Shown one piece after another: positions 36,801 to 50,927 of a DNA stretch of 64,000 bases. Position numbers and translations under genes: made by a program. Source of the stretch: Steinernema hermaphroditum (Eukaryota; Nematoda; Chromadorea; Rhabditida; Steinernematidae); NCBI GenBank assembly GCA_030435675.1, contig CM059625.1, forward strand, positions 11,594,001 to 11,658,000, written 5' to 3'. The notes below the pieces were generated by a model. That model was not told the origin of the DNA. It made no database searches and saw only the letters and a list, made by a program, of their open reading frames with translations. The number at the start of each line of letters is the position of its first letter. The first letter of the stretch is position 1.

Positions 36801-39800
36801 CTATTCAGACAGGGAATCTGTCTATATGTCTCGATGCCCTACCTCCGATACGTCGAGTCCCCAACCTCGATGCCCTACTTTCGAAGCGTCGAGTCCCCAA
36901 CCTCGATACCCTTCGTCCGAAGCGTCAGCTCTTCAGACAGGGAATCTGTCTATATGTCTCGATGCCCTACCTCCGATGCGTCGAGTCCCCAACCTCGAGA
37001 CCCTTCGTCCGAAGCGTCAGCTCTTCAGACAGGGAATCTGTCTATATGTCTCGATGCCCTACCTCCGAAGCGTCGAGTCCCCAACCTCGATACCCTTCGT
37101 CCGAAGCGTCAGCTCTTCAGACAGGGAATCTGTCTATATGTCTCGATGCCCTACCTCCGAAGCGTCGAGTCCCCAACCTCGATGCCCTTCGTCCGAAGCG
37201 TCAGCTCTTCAGACAGGGAATCTGTCTATATGTCTCGATGCCCTACCTCCGATAGAGCGTCGAGTCCCCACCCTCGATACCCTTCGTCCGAAGCGTCAGC
37301 TCTTCAGACAGGGAATCTGTCTATATGTCTCGATGCCCTACCTCCGAAGCGTCGAGTCCCCAACCTCGATACGCTTCGTCCGAAGCGTCAGCTCTTCAGA
37401 CAGGGAATCTGTCTATATGTCTCGATGCCCTACCTCCGATGCGTCGAGCCCCCAACCTCGATGCCCTACCTTCGAAGCGTCGAGTCCCCAACCTCGATAC
37501 CCTTCGTCCGAAGCGTCAGCTCTTCAGACAGGGAATCTGTCTATATGTCTCGATGCCCTACCTCCGAAGCCCTCGAGTCCCCAACCTCGATACCCTTCGT
37601 CCGAAGCGTCAGCTCTTCAGACAGGGAATCTGTCTATATGTCTCGATGCCCTACCTTCGAAGCGTCGAGTCCCCAACCTCGATACCCTTCGTCCGAAGCG
37701 TCAGCTCTTCAGACAGGGAATCTGTCTATATGTCTCGATGCCCTACCTCCGATGCGTCGAGCCCCCAACCTCGATGCCCTACCTTCGAAGCGTCGAGTCC
37801 CCAACCTCGATACCCTTCGTCCGAAGCGTCAGCTCTTCAGACAGGGAATCTGTCTATATGTCTCGATGCCCTACCTCCGATGCGTCGAGCCCCCAACCTC
37901 GATGCCCTACCTTCGAAGCGTCGAGTCCCCAACCTCGACACCCTTCGTCCGAAGCGTCAGCTATTCAGACAGGGAATCTGTCTATATGTCTCGATGCCCT
38001 ACCTCCGATGCGTCGAGCCCCCAACCTCGATGCCCTACCTTCGAAGCGTCGAGTCCCCAACCTCGATACCCTTCGTCCGAAGCGTCAGCTCTTCAGACAG
38101 GGAATCTGTCTATATGTCTCGATGCCCTACCTCCGATACGTCGAGTCCCCAACCTCGATGCCCTACCTCGACGTCAGTCCCCAACCTCATCTTCGTCCGA
38201 AGCGTCAGCTCTTCAGACAGGGAATCTGTCTATATGTCTCGATGCCCTACCTCCGAAGCGTCGAGTCCCCAACCTCGATACCCTTCGTCCGAAGCGTCAG
38301 CTCTTCAGACAGGGAATCTGTCTATATGTCTCGATGCCCTACCTCCGATGCGCTCGAGTCCCCAACCTCGACACCCTTCGTCCGAAGCGTCAGCTCTTCA
38401 GACAGGGAATCTGTCTATATGTCTCGATGCCCTACCTCCGATGCGTCGAGTCCCCAACCTCGATACCCTTCGTCCGAAGCGTCAGCTATTCAGACAGGGA
38501 ATCTGTCTATATGTCTCGATGCCCTACCTCCGATGCGTCGAGTCCCCAACCTCGATGCCCTACCTTCGAAGCGTCGAGTCCCCAACCTCGATACCCTTCG
38601 TCCGAAGCGTCAGCTCTTCAGACAGGGAATCTGTCTATATGTCTCGATGCCCTACCTCCGATGCGTCGAGTCCCCAACCTCGATGCCCTACCTTCGAAGC
38701 GTCGAGTCCCCAACCTCGATACCCTTCGTCCGAAGCGTCAGCTCTTCAGACAGGGAATCTGTCTATATGTCTCGATGCCCTACCTCCGAAGCGTCGAGTC
38801 CCCAACCTCGATACCCTTCGTCCGAAGCGTCAGCTCTTCAGACAGGGAATCTGTCTATATGTCTCGATGCCCTACCTCCGATGCCGTCGAGTCCCCAACC
38901 TCGATACCCTTCGTCCGAAGCGTCAGCTCTTCAGACAGGGAATCTGTCTATATGTCTCGATGCCCTACCTCCGATGCGTCGAGCCCCCAACCTCGATGCC
39001 CTACCTTCGAAGCGTCGAGTCCCCAACCTCGATACCCTTCGTCCGAAGCGTCAGCTCTTCAGACAGGGAATCTGTCTATATGTCTCGATGCCCTACCTCC
39101 GATGCGTCGAGCCCCCAACCTCGACACGCTTCGTCCGAAGCGTCAGCTCTTCAGACAGGGAATCTGTCTATATGTCTCGATGCCCTACCTCCGAAGCGTC
39201 GAGTCCCCAACCTCGATACCCTTCGTCCGAAGCGTCAGCTCTTCAGACAGGGAATCTGTCTATATGTCTCGATGCCCTACCTCCGAAGCGCTCGAGTCCC
39301 CAACCTCGATACCCTTCGTCCGAAGCGTCAGCTCTTCAGACAGGGAATCTGTCTATATGTCTCGATGCCCTACCTCCGATGCCTCGAGTCGGCCCTACCA
39401 ACCTCGATACCCTTCGTCCGAAGCGTCAGCTCTTCAGACAGGGAATCTGTCTATATGTCTCGATGCCCTACCTCCGATGCGTCGAGTCGCCCAACCTCGA
39501 CACGCTTCGTCCGAAGCGTCAGCTATTCAGACAGGGAATCTGTCTATATGTCTCGATGCCCTACCTCCGATGCGTCGAGCCCCCAACCTCGATGCCCTAC
39601 CTTCGAAGCGTCGAGTCCCCAACCTCGATACCCTTCGTCCGAAGCGTCAGCTCTTCAGACAGGGAATCTGTCTATATGTCTCGATGCCCTACCTCCGAAG
39701 CGTCGAGTCCCCAACCTCGATGCCCTACCTTCGAAGCGTCGAGTCCAACCTCGCCTCCCTTCGTCCGAAGCGTCAGCTCTTCAGACAGGGAATCTGTCTA

Positions 39801-42800
39801 TATGTCTCGATGCCCTACCTCCGATGCCTCGAGTCCCCAACCTCGATCACGCTTCGTCCGAAGCGTCAGCTCTTCAGACAGGGAATCTGTCTATATGTCT
39901 CGATGCCCTACCTCCGATGCGTCGAGCCCAACCTCGTGCCCTACCTTCGAAGCGTCAGTCCCCAACCTCGATACCCTTCGTCCGAAGCGTCAGCTCTTCA
40001 GACAGGGAACTGTCTATATGTCTCGATGCCCTACCTCTCAGACACGCTTCGTCCGAAGCGTCAGCTATTCAGACAGGGAATCTGTCTATATGTCTCGATG
40101 CCCTACCTCCGATGCGTCGAGCCCCAACCTCGATGCCCTACTTTCGAAGCGTCGAGTCCCCAACCTCGATACCCTTCGTCCGAAGCGTCAGCTCTTCAGA
40201 CAGGGAATCTGTCTATATGTCTCGATGCCCTACCTACGATGCGTCGAGTCCCCAACCTCGATGCCCTACTTCGTCCGAAGCGTCAGCTCTTCAGACAGGG
40301 AATCTGTCTATATGTCTCGATGCCCTACCTCCGATGCGTCGAGTCCCCAACCTCGATACCCTTCGTCCGAAGCGTCAGCTATTCAGACAGGGAATCTGTC
40401 TATATGTCTCGATGCCCTACCTCCGATGACGTCGAGCTCCCCAACCTCGATGCCCTACCTTCGAAGCGTCGAGTCCCCAACCTCGATACCCTTCGTCCGA
40501 AGCGTCAGCTCTTCAGACAGGGAATCTGTCTATATGTCTCGATGCCCTACCTCCGATGCGTCGAGTCCCCAACCTCGATACCCTTCGTCCGAAGCGTCAG
40601 CTCTTCAGACAGGGAATCTGTCTATATGTCTCGATGCCCTACCCCTCCGACGTCCCGAGTCCCCAACCTCGATACCCTTCGTCCGAAGCGTCAGCTCTTC
40701 AGACAGGGAATCTGTCTATATGTCTCGATGCCCTACCTTCGAAGCGTCGAGTCCCCAACCTCGATACCCTTCGTCCGAAGCGTCAGCTCTTCAGACAGGG
40801 AATCTGTCTATATGTCTCGATGCCCTACCTCCGATACGTCGAGTCCCCAACCTCGATGCCCTACTTCAACGTCGAGTCCCCAACCTCCACACCCTTCGTC
40901 CGAAGCGTCAGCTCTTCAGACAGGGAATCTGTCTATATGTCTCGATGCCCTACCTCCGATGCGTCGAGTCGGCCCTACAATCGAAGCGTCGAGTCCCCAC
41001 CCTCGACTTCGTCCGAAGCGTCAGCTCTTCAGACAGGGAATCTGTCTATATGTCTCGATGCCCTACCTCCGATACGTCGAGTCCCCAACCTCGATACCCT
41101 TCGTCCGAAGCGTCAGCTATTCAGACAGGGAATCTGTCTATATGTCTCGATGCCCTACCTCCGATGCGTCGAGCCCCCAACCTCGATGCCCTACCTTCGA
41201 AGCGTCGAGTCCCCAACCTCGATACCCTTCGTCCGAAGCGTCAGCTCTTCAGACAGGGAATCTGTCTATATGTCTCGATGCCCTACCTCCGATGCGTCGA
41301 GTCCCCAACCTCGATACCCTTCGTCCGAAGCGTCAGCTCTTCAGACAGGGAATCTGTCTATATGTCTCGATGCCCTACCTCCGAACCGTCGAGTCCCCAA
41401 CCTCGATGCCCTACCTCGAGTCCCCAACCTCATACCCTTCGTCCGAAGCGTCAGCTCTTCAGACAGGGAATCTGTCTATATGTCTCGATGCCCTACCTCC
41501 GATGCCTACCTTCGAAGCGTCGGTCCCCAACCTCGATACCCTTCGTCCGAAGCGTCAGCTCTTCAGACAGGGAATCTGTCTATATGTCTCGATGCCCTAC
41601 CTCCGATGCGTCGAGCCCCACCTCGATGCCCTACCTTCGAAGCGTCGAGTCCCCAACCTCGATACCCTTCGTCCGAAGCGTCCCGAAGCGTCAGCTCTTC
41701 AGACAGGGAATCTGTCTATATGTCTCGATGCCCTACCTCCGATGCGTCGAGTCCCCAACCTCGATACCCTTCGTCCGAAGCGTCAGCTCTTCAGACAGGG
41801 AATCTGTCTATATGTCTCGATGCCCTACCTCCGATACGTCGAGTCCCCAACCTCGATACCCTTCGTCCGAAGCGTCAGCTCTTCAGACAGGGAATCTGTC
41901 TATATGTCTCGATGCCCTACCTCCGATGCGTCGAGCCCCCAACCTCGATGCCCTACCTTCGAAGCGTCGAGTCCCCAACCTCGATACCCTTCGTCCGAAG
42001 CGTCAGCTCTTCAGACAGGGAATCTGTCTATATGTCTCGATGCCCTACCTCCGATGCGTCGAGTCCCCAACCTCGATACCCTTCGTCCGAAGCGTCAGCT
42101 CTTCAGACAGGGAATCTGTCTATATGTCTCGATGCCCTACCTCCGATGCGTCGAGTCCCCAACCTCGATGCCCTACCTTCGAAGCGTCGAGTCCCCAACC
42201 TCGATACCCTTCGTCCGAAGCGTCAGCTCTTCAGACAGGGAATCTGTCTATATGTCTCGATGCCCTACCTCCGAAGCCTCGAGTCCCCAACCTCGATACC
42301 CTTCGTCCGAAGCGTCAGCTCTTCAGACAGGGAATCTGTCTATATGTCTCGATGCCCTACCTCCGAAGCGTCGAGTCCCCAACCTCGATACCCTTCGTCC
42401 GAAGCGTCAGCTATTCAGACAGGGAATCTGTCTATATGTCTCGATGCCCTACCTCCGATGCGTCGAGTCCCCAACCTCGATGCCCTACCTTCGAAGCGTC
42501 GAGTCCCCAACCTCGATACCCTTCGTCCGAAGCGTCAGCTCTTCAGACAGGGAATCTGTCTATATGTCTCGATGCCCTACCTCCGATGCGTCGAGTCCCC
42601 AACCTCGACGCTTCGTCCCTCCTCCGAAGCGTCAGCTCTTCAGACAGGGAATCTGTCTATATGTCTCGATGCCCTACTTTAGAAGCGTCGAGTCCCCAAC
42701 CTCGATACCCTTCGTCCGAAGCGTCAGCTCTTCAGACAGGGAATCTGTCTATATGTCTCGATGCCCTTCCTCCGAAGCGTCAGCTCTTCAGACAGGGAAT

Positions 42801-43704
42801 CTGTCTATATGTCTCGATGCCCTACCTCCGATGCGTCGAGTCCCCAACCTCGATACCCTTCGTCCGAAGCGTCAGCTATTCAGACAGGGAATCTGTCTAT
42901 ATGTCTCGATGCCCTACCTCCGATGCGTCGAGCCCCCAACCTCGATGCCCTACCTTCGAAGCGTCGAGTCCCCAACCTCGATACCCTTCGTCCGAAGCGT
43001 CAGCTCTTCAGACAGGGAATCTGTCTATATGTCTCGATGCCCTACCTCCGATGCCTCGAGTCGCCAACCTCGACACCCTTCGTCCGAAGCGTCAGCTCTT
43101 CAGACAGGGAATCTGTCTATATGTCTCGATGCCCTACCTCCGAAGTCGAGTCCCCAACCTCGATGCCTCCTTCGAAGCGTCGAGTCCCCAACCTCGATAC
43201 CCTTCGTCCGAAGCGTCAGCTCTTCAGACAGGGAATCTGTCTATATGTCTCGATGCCCTCTCCCTACCTCCGAAGCGTCGAGTCCCCAACCTCGATACCC
43301 TTCGTCCGAAGCGTCAGCTCTTCAGACAGGGAATCTGTCTATATGTCTCGATGCCCTACCTCCGAAGCGTCGAGTCCCCAACCTCGATACCCTTCGTCCG
43401 AAGCGTCAGCTATTCAGACAGGGAATCTGTCTATATGTCTCGATGCCCTACCTCCGATGCGTCGAGTCCCCAACCTCGATGCCCTACCTTCGAAGCGTCG
43501 AGTCCCCAACCTCGATACCCTTCGTCCGAAGCGTCAGCTCTTCAGACAGGGAATCTGTCTATATGTCTCGATGCCCTACCTCCGATGCGTCGAGTCCCCA
43601 ACCTCGATACCCTTCGTCCGAAGCGTCAGCTCTTCAGACAGGGAATCTGTCTATATGTCTCGATGCCCTACCTCCGATGCGTCGAGTCCCCAACCTCGAT
43701 GCCC

Positions 43705-43765
43705 TACGTCCGAAGCGTCAGTCCTCAGACAGGGAATCTCCGATCGATGCCCATGTCTCGATGCC
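43705..43765 (+). repeat. Scrambled unit
   Basis: A truncated slot, a damaged core entry (CAGTCCTCAGACAGGG) and a jump from GAATCTCCGATCGATGCCC to ATGTCTCGATGCCC lie within 60 bases. The left dyad arm remains while the right arm is lost. Confidence 0.8.
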
Positions 43766-45775
43766 CTACCTTCGAAGCGTCGAGTCCCCACCCTCGATAC
43801 CCTTCGTCCGAAGCGTCAGCTCTTCAGACAGGGAATCTGTCTATATGTCTCGATGCCCTACTTTCGAAGCGTCGAGTCCCCAACCTCGATACCCTTCGTC
43901 CGAAGCGTCAGCTCTTCAGACAGGAATCTGTCTATATGTCTCGATGCCCTACCTCCGAAGCGTCGAGTCCCCAACCTCGATGCCCTACTTCCGAAGCGTC
44001 GAGTCCCCAACCTCGATACCCTTCGTCCGAAGCGTCAGCTCTTCAGACAGGGAATCTGTCTATATGTCTCGATGCCCTACCTCCGAAGCGTCGAGTCCCC
44101 AACCTCGATACCCTTCGTCCGAAGCGTCAGCTCTTCAGACAGGGAATCTGTCTATATGTCTCGATGCCCTACCTCCGATGCCTCGAGTCCCCAACCTCGA
44201 TACCCTTCGTCCGAAGCGTCAGCTATTCAGACAGGGAATCTGTCTATATGTCTCGATGCCCTACCTCAGACAGGGAATCTGTCTATATGTCTCGATGCCC
44301 TACCTCCGAAGCGTCGAGTCCCCAACCTCGATACCCTTCGTCCGAAGCGTCAGCTCTTCAGACAGGGAATCTGTCTATATGTCTCGATGCCCTACCTCCG
44401 ATGCGTCGAGTCCCCAACCTCGATACCCTTCGTCCGAAGCGTCAGCTATTCAGACAGGGAATCTGTCTATATGTCTCGATGCCCTACCTCCGATGCGTCG
44501 AGCCCCCAACCTCGATGCCCTACCTTCGAAGCGTCGAGTCCCCAACCTCGATACCCTTCGTCCGAAGCGTCAGCTCTTCAGACAGGGAATCTGTCTATAT
44601 GTCTCGATGCCCTACCTCCGATGCGTCGAGTCCCCAACCTCGATGCCCTTCGTCCGAAGCGTCAGCTCTTCAGACAGGGAATCTGTCTATATGTCTCGAT
44701 GCCCTACCTCCGAAGCGTCGAGTCCCCAACCTCGATACCCTTCGTCCGAAGCGTCAGCTCTTCAGACAGGGAATCTGTCTATATGTCTCGATGCCCTACC
44801 TCCGATGCCTCGAGTCGCCAACCTCGACACGCTTCGTCCGAAGCGTCAGCTCTTCAGACAGGGAATCTGTCTATATGTCTCGATGCCCTACCTCCGATGC
44901 GTCGAGCCCCCAACCTCGATGCCCTACCTTCGAAGCGTCGAGTCCCCAACCTCGATACCCTTCGTCCGAAGCGTCAGCTCTTCAGACAGGGAATCTGTCT
45001 ATATGTCTCGATGCCCTACCTCCGATGCGAAGCGTCGAGTCCCCAACCTCGATACCCTTCGTCCGAAGCGTCAGCTCTTCAGACAGGGAATCTGTCTATA
45101 TGTCTCGATGCCCTACCTCCGATGCGTCGAGTCCCCAACCTCGATACCCTTCGTCCGAAGCGTCAGCTATTCAGACAGGGAATCTGTCTATATGTCTCGA
45201 TGCCCTACCTCCGATGCGTCGAGTCGCCAACCTCGATACCCTTCGTCCGAAGCGTCAGCTATTCAGACAGGGAATCTGTCTATATGTCTCGATGCCCTAC
45301 CTCCGATGCGTCGAGCCCCCAACCTCGATGCCCTACCTTCGAAGCGTCGAGTCCCCAACCTCGATACCCTTCGTCCGAAGCGTCAGCTCTTCAGACAGGG
45401 AATCTGTCTATATGTCTCGATGCCCTACCTCCGATGCGTCGAGTCCCCAACCTCGATGCCCTACCTCCGAAGCGTCGAGTCCCCAACCTCGATACCCTTC
45501 GTCCGAAGCGTCAGCTCTTCAGACAGGGAATCTGTCTATATGTCTCGATGCCCTACCTCCGAAGCGTCGAGTCCCCAACCTCGATACCCTTCGTCCGAAG
45601 CGTCAGCTCTTCAGACAGGGAATCTGTCTATATGTCTCGATGCCCTACCTCCGATGCGTCGAGTCCCCAACCTCGATACCCTTCGTCCGAAGCGTCAGCT
45701 CTTCAGACAGGGAATCTGTCTATATGTCTCGATGCCCTACCTCCGATGCGTCGAGTCCCCAACCTCGATGCCCTA

Positions 45776-45830
45776 CTCTTCGAAGCGAATCGTCTATATG
45801 TCTCGATGCCCTACTCCGAAGCTCGAGTCC
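45776..45830 (+). repeat. Unit lacking the terminal slot and core entry
   Basis: TACTCTTCGAAGCGAATCGT jumps from a slot into the middle of a degenerate core. The next slot (CTACTCCGAAGCTCGAG) has small deletions. The GAATCGTCTATATG string resembles the decayed unit at 904. Confidence 0.8.
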
Positions 45831-46799
45831 CCAACCTCGATACCCTTCGTCCGAAGCGTCAGCTCTTCAGACAGGGAATCTGTCTATATGTCTCGATGCC
45901 CTACCTCCGATGCGTCGAGTCCCCAACCTCGATACCCTTCGTCCGAAGCGTCAGCTCTTCAGACAGGGAATCTGTCTATATGTCTCGATGCCCTACCTCC
46001 GAAGCGTCGAGTCCCCAACCTCGATACCCTTCGTCCGAAGCGTCAGCTCTTCAGACAGGGAATCTGTCTATATGTCTCGATGCCCTACCTCCGAAGCTGT
46101 CGAGAGTCCCCAACCTCGATACCCTTCGTCCGAAGCGTCAGCTCTTCAGACAGGGAATCTGTCTATATGTCTCGATGCCCTACCTACGAAGCGTCGAGTC
46201 CCCAACCTCGACACCCTTCGTCCGAAGCGTCAGCTCTTCAGACAGGGAATCTGTCTATATGTCTCGATGCCCTACCTCCGAAGCGTCGAGTCCCCAACCT
46301 CGATGCCCTTCGTCCGAAGCGTCAGCTCTTCAGACAGGGAATCTGTCTATATGTCTCGATGCCCTACCTCCGATGCGTCGAGTCCCCAACCTCGATACCC
46401 TCTTCGTCCGAAGCGTCAGCTCTTCAGACAGGGAATCTGTCTATATGTCTCGATGCCCTACCTCCGATGTCCCCCTCGATGCCCTACCTTCGAAGCGTCG
46501 AGTCCCCAACCTCGATACCCTTCGTCCGAAGCGTCAGCTCTTCAGACAGGGAATCTGTCTATATGTCTCGATGCCCTACCTCCGATGCGTCGAGTCCCCA
46601 ACCTCGACACCCTTCGTCCGAAGCGTCAGCTCTTCAGACAGGGAATCTGTCTATATGTCTCGATGCCCTACCTCCGAAGCGTCGAGTCCCCAACCTCGAC
46701 ACCCTTCGTCCGAAGCGTCAGCTATTCAGACAGGGAATCTGTCTATATGTCTCGATGCCCTACCTCCGAAGCGTCGAGTCCCCAACCTCGATGCCCTTC

Positions 46800-46862
46800 G
46801 TTCCGAAGCGTCAGCTCTTCACAGGGAATCTTCTATACTCGATGCCCACCTCCATGCCTCGA
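46800..46862 (+). repeat. Unit with many small deletions
   Basis: The core reads CTCTTCACAGGGAATCTTCT and then ATACTCGATGCCCACCTCC, with four or more separate 1-4 base losses in 60 bases. That many indels in one unit while its neighbours are intact suggests either a decayed relic or a low-quality consensus stretch. Confidence 0.75.
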
Positions 46863-47600
46863 GTCGCCAACCTCGATACCCTTCGTCCGAAGCGTCAGCT
46901 CTTCAGACAGGGAATCTGTCTATATGTCTCGATGCCCTACCTTCGAAGCGTCGAGTCCCCAACCTCGACACCCTTCGTCCGAAGCGTCAGCTCTTCAGAC
47001 AGGGAATCTGTCTATATGTCTCGATGCCCTACCTCCGATGCGTCGAGTCCCCAACCTCGATCCCCACCGCTTCGTCCGAAGCGTCAGCTCTTCAGACAGG
47101 GAATCTGTCTATATGTCTCGATGCCCTACCTCCGAAGCGTCGAGTCCCCAACCTCGATACCCTTCGTCCGAAGCGTCAGCTCTTCAGACAGGGAATCTGT
47201 CTATATGTCTCGATGCCCTACCTCCGATGCGTCGAGTCCCCAACCTCGACACCCTTCGTCCGAAGCGTCAGCTCTTCAGACAGGGAATCTGTCTATATGT
47301 CTCGATGCCCTACCTCCGAAGCGTCGAGTCCCCAACCTCGACACCCTTCGTCCGAAGCGTCAGCTCTTCAGACAGGGAATCTGTCTATATGTCTCGATGC
47401 CCTACCTCCGAAGCGTCGAGTCCCCAACCTCGATACCCTTCGTCCGAAGCGTCAGCTCTTCAGACAGGGAATCTGTCTATATGTCTCGATGCCCTACCTC
47501 CGATGCGTCGAGTCGCCAACCTCGACACCCTTCGTCCGAAGCGTCAGCTCTTCAGACAGGGAATCTGTCTATATGTCTCGATGCCCTACCTCCGATACGT

Positions 47601-47655
47601 CGAGCCCACCTCGTTGCCCTACCTTCAACTCTCGAGTCCCACCCCACACCCTTCG
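47601..47655 (+). repeat. Unit with multiple slot indels
   Basis: GAGCCCACCTCGTTGCCC, ACCTTCAACTCTCGAG and TCCCACCCCACACCC replace the regular slot strings. All differences lie in slots; the following core is normal. Confidence 0.77.
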
Positions 47656-50600
47656 TCCGAAGCGTCAGCTCTTCAGACAGGGAATCTGTCTATATGTCTC
47701 GATGCCCTACCTCCGAATCGTCGAGCCCCCAACCTCGATGCCCTACCTTCGAAGCGTCGAGTCCCCAACCTCGATACCCTTCGTCCGAAGCGTCAGCTCT
47801 TCAGACAGGGAATCTGTCTATATGTCTCGATGCCCTACCTCCGATGCGTCGAGTCTCGAGTCGCCAACCTCGATACCCTTCGTCCGAAGCGTCAGCTCTT
47901 CAGACAGGGAATCTGTCTATATGTCTCGATGCCCTCCTCCGAAGCGTCGCCCCCATCCCACCTCGATGCCCTACCTTCGAAGCGTCGAGTCCCCAACCTC
48001 GATACCCTTCGTCCGAAGCGTCAGCTCTTCAGACAGGGAATCTGTCTATATGTCTCGATGCCCTACCTCCGATGCGTCGAGTCCCCAACCTCGACACGCT
48101 TCGTCCGAAGCGTCAGCTCTTCAGACAGGGAATCTGTCTATATGTCTCGATGCCCTACCTCCGAAGCGTCGAGTCCCCAACCTCGATACCCTTCGTCCGA
48201 AGCGTCAGCTCTTCAGACAGGGAATCTGTCTATATGTCTCGATGCCCTACCTCCGATGCGTCGAGTCCCCAACCTCGAGACCCTTCGTCCGAAGCGTCAG
48301 CTCTTCAGACAGGGAATCTGTCTATATGTCTCGATGCCCTACCTCCGATGCCTCGAGTCGCCAACCTCGACACGCTTCGTCCGAAGCGTCAGCTATTCAG
48401 ACAGGGAATCTGTCTATATGTCTCGATGCCCTACCTCCGATGCGTCGAGCCCCCAACCTCGATGCCCTACCTTCGAAGCGTCGAGTCCCCAACCTCGATA
48501 CCCTTCGTCCGAAGCGTCAGCTCTTCAGACAGGGAATCTGTCTATATGTCTCGATGCCCTACCTCCGATGCGTCGAGTCCCCAACCTCGATGCCCTACCT
48601 CCGAAGTCCGAAGCGTCAGCTCTTCAGACAGGGAATCTGTCTATATGTCTCGATGCCCTACCTCCGATGCGTCGAGTCCCCAACCTCGATACCCTTCGTC
48701 CGAAGCGTCAGCTATTCAGACAGGGAATCTGTCTATATGTCTCGATGCCCTACCTCCGATGCGTCGAGTCCCCAACCTCGATGCCCTACCTTCGTCCGAA
48801 GCGTCGAGTCCCCAACCTCATCCCTTCTCCGAAGCGTCAGCTCTTCAGACAGGGAATCTGTCTATATGTCTCGATGCCCTACCTCCCGAAGCCTCGAGTC
48901 CCCAACCTCGACACCCTTCGTCCGAAGCGTCAGCTCTTCAGACAGGGAATCTGTCTATATGTCTCGATGCCCTACCTCCGAAGCGTCGAGTCCCCAACCT
49001 CGATACCCTTCGTCCGAAGCGTCAGCTCTTCAGACAGGGAATCTGTCTATATGTCTCGATGCCCTACCTCCGATGCGTCGAGCCCCCAACCTCGATGCCC
49101 TACCTTCGAAGCGTCGAGTCCCCAACCTCGACACCCTTCGTCCGAAGCGTCAGCTCTTCAGACAGGGAATCTGTCTATATGTCTCGATGCCCTACCTTCG
49201 ATGCGTCGAGTCCCCAACCTCGATGCACGCTTCGTCCGAAGCGTCAGCTATTCAGACAGGGAATCTGTCTATATGTCTCGATGCCCTACCTCCGATGCGT
49301 CGAGTCCCCAACCTCGATGCCCTACCTTCGAAGCGTCGAGTCCCCAACCTCGATACCCTTCGTCCGAAGCGTCAGCTCTTCAGACAGGGAATCTGTCTAT
49401 ATGTCTCGATGCCCTACCTTCTCCGAAGCGTCGAGTCCCCAACCTCGATACCCTTCGTCCGAAGCGTCAGCTCTTCAGACAGGGAATCTGTCTATATGTC
49501 TCGATGCCCTACCTCCGATGCGTCGAGTCCCCAACCTCGATGCCCGCTTCGTCCGAAGCGTCAGCTCTTCAGACAGGGAATCTGTCTATATGTCTCGATG
49601 CCCTACCTCCGAGTCCCCAACCTTACCAACCTCGGCCCACGCTTCGTCCGAAGCGTCAGCTATTCAGACAGGGAATCTGTCTATATGTCTCGATGCCCTA
49701 CCTCCGAAGCGTCGAGTCCCCAACCTCGATGCCCTACCTTCGAAGCGTCGAGTCCCCAACCTCGATACCCTTCGTCCGAAGCGTCAGCTCTTCAGACAGG
49801 GAATCTGTCTATATGTCTCGATGCCCTACCTCCGATGCCTCGAGTCGCCAACCTCGATACCCTTCGTCCGAAGCGTCAGCTCTTCAGACAGGGAATCTGT
49901 CTATATGTCTCGATGCCCTACCTCCGATGCGTCGAGTCCCCAACCTCGATACCCTTCGTCCGAAGCGTCAGCTCTTCAGACAGGGAATCTGTCTATATGT
50001 CTCGATGCCCTACCTCCGATGCGTCGAGTCTTGCACCTCCGAAGCGTCAGCTCTTCAGACAGGGAATCTGTCTATATGTCTCGATGCCCTACCTTCGAAG
50101 CGTCGAGTCCCCAACCTCGATACCCTTCGTCCGAAGCGTCAGCTCTTCAGACAGGGAATCTGTCTATATGTCTCGATGCCCTACCTCCGATGCGTCGAGT
50201 CCCCAACCTCGATGCCCCGATCCCTTCGTCCGAAGCGTCAGCTCTTCAGACAGGGAATCTGTCTATATGTCTCGATGCCCTACCTCCGATGCGTCGAGTC
50301 CCCAACCTCGATACCCTTCGTCCGAAGCGTCAGCTCTTCAGACAGGGAATCTGTCTATATGTCTCGATGCCCTACCTCCGAAGCGTGTCGAGTCCCCAAC
50401 CTCGATGCCCTACCTTCGAAGCGTCGAGTCCCCAACCTCGATACCCTTCGTCCGAAGCGTCAGCTCTTCAGACAGGGAATCTGTCTATATGTCTCGATGC
50501 CCTACCTCCGAAGCGTCGAGACCCCAACCTCGACGCCCTTCGTCCGAAGCGTCAGCTATTCAGACAGGGAATCTGTCTATATGTCTCGATGCCCTACCTC

Positions 50601-50927
50601 CGATGCGTCGAGCCCCAACCTCACCCGATGCCCTACCTCCGAAGCGTCGAGTCCCCAACCTCGATACCCTTCGTCCGAAGCGTCAGCTCTTCAGACAGGG
50701 AATCTGTCTATATGTCTCGATGCCCTACCTCCGATGCCTCGAGTCCCCAACCTCGATACCCTTCGTCCGAAGCGTCAGCTCTTCAGACAGGGAATCTGTC
50801 TATATGTCTCGATGCCCTACCTCCGAAGCGTCGAGTCCCCAACCTCGATGCCCTCTCCTTCGTCCGAAGCGTCAGCTCTTCAGACAGGGAATCTGTCTAT
50901 ATGTCTCGATGCCCTACCTCCGATGCC

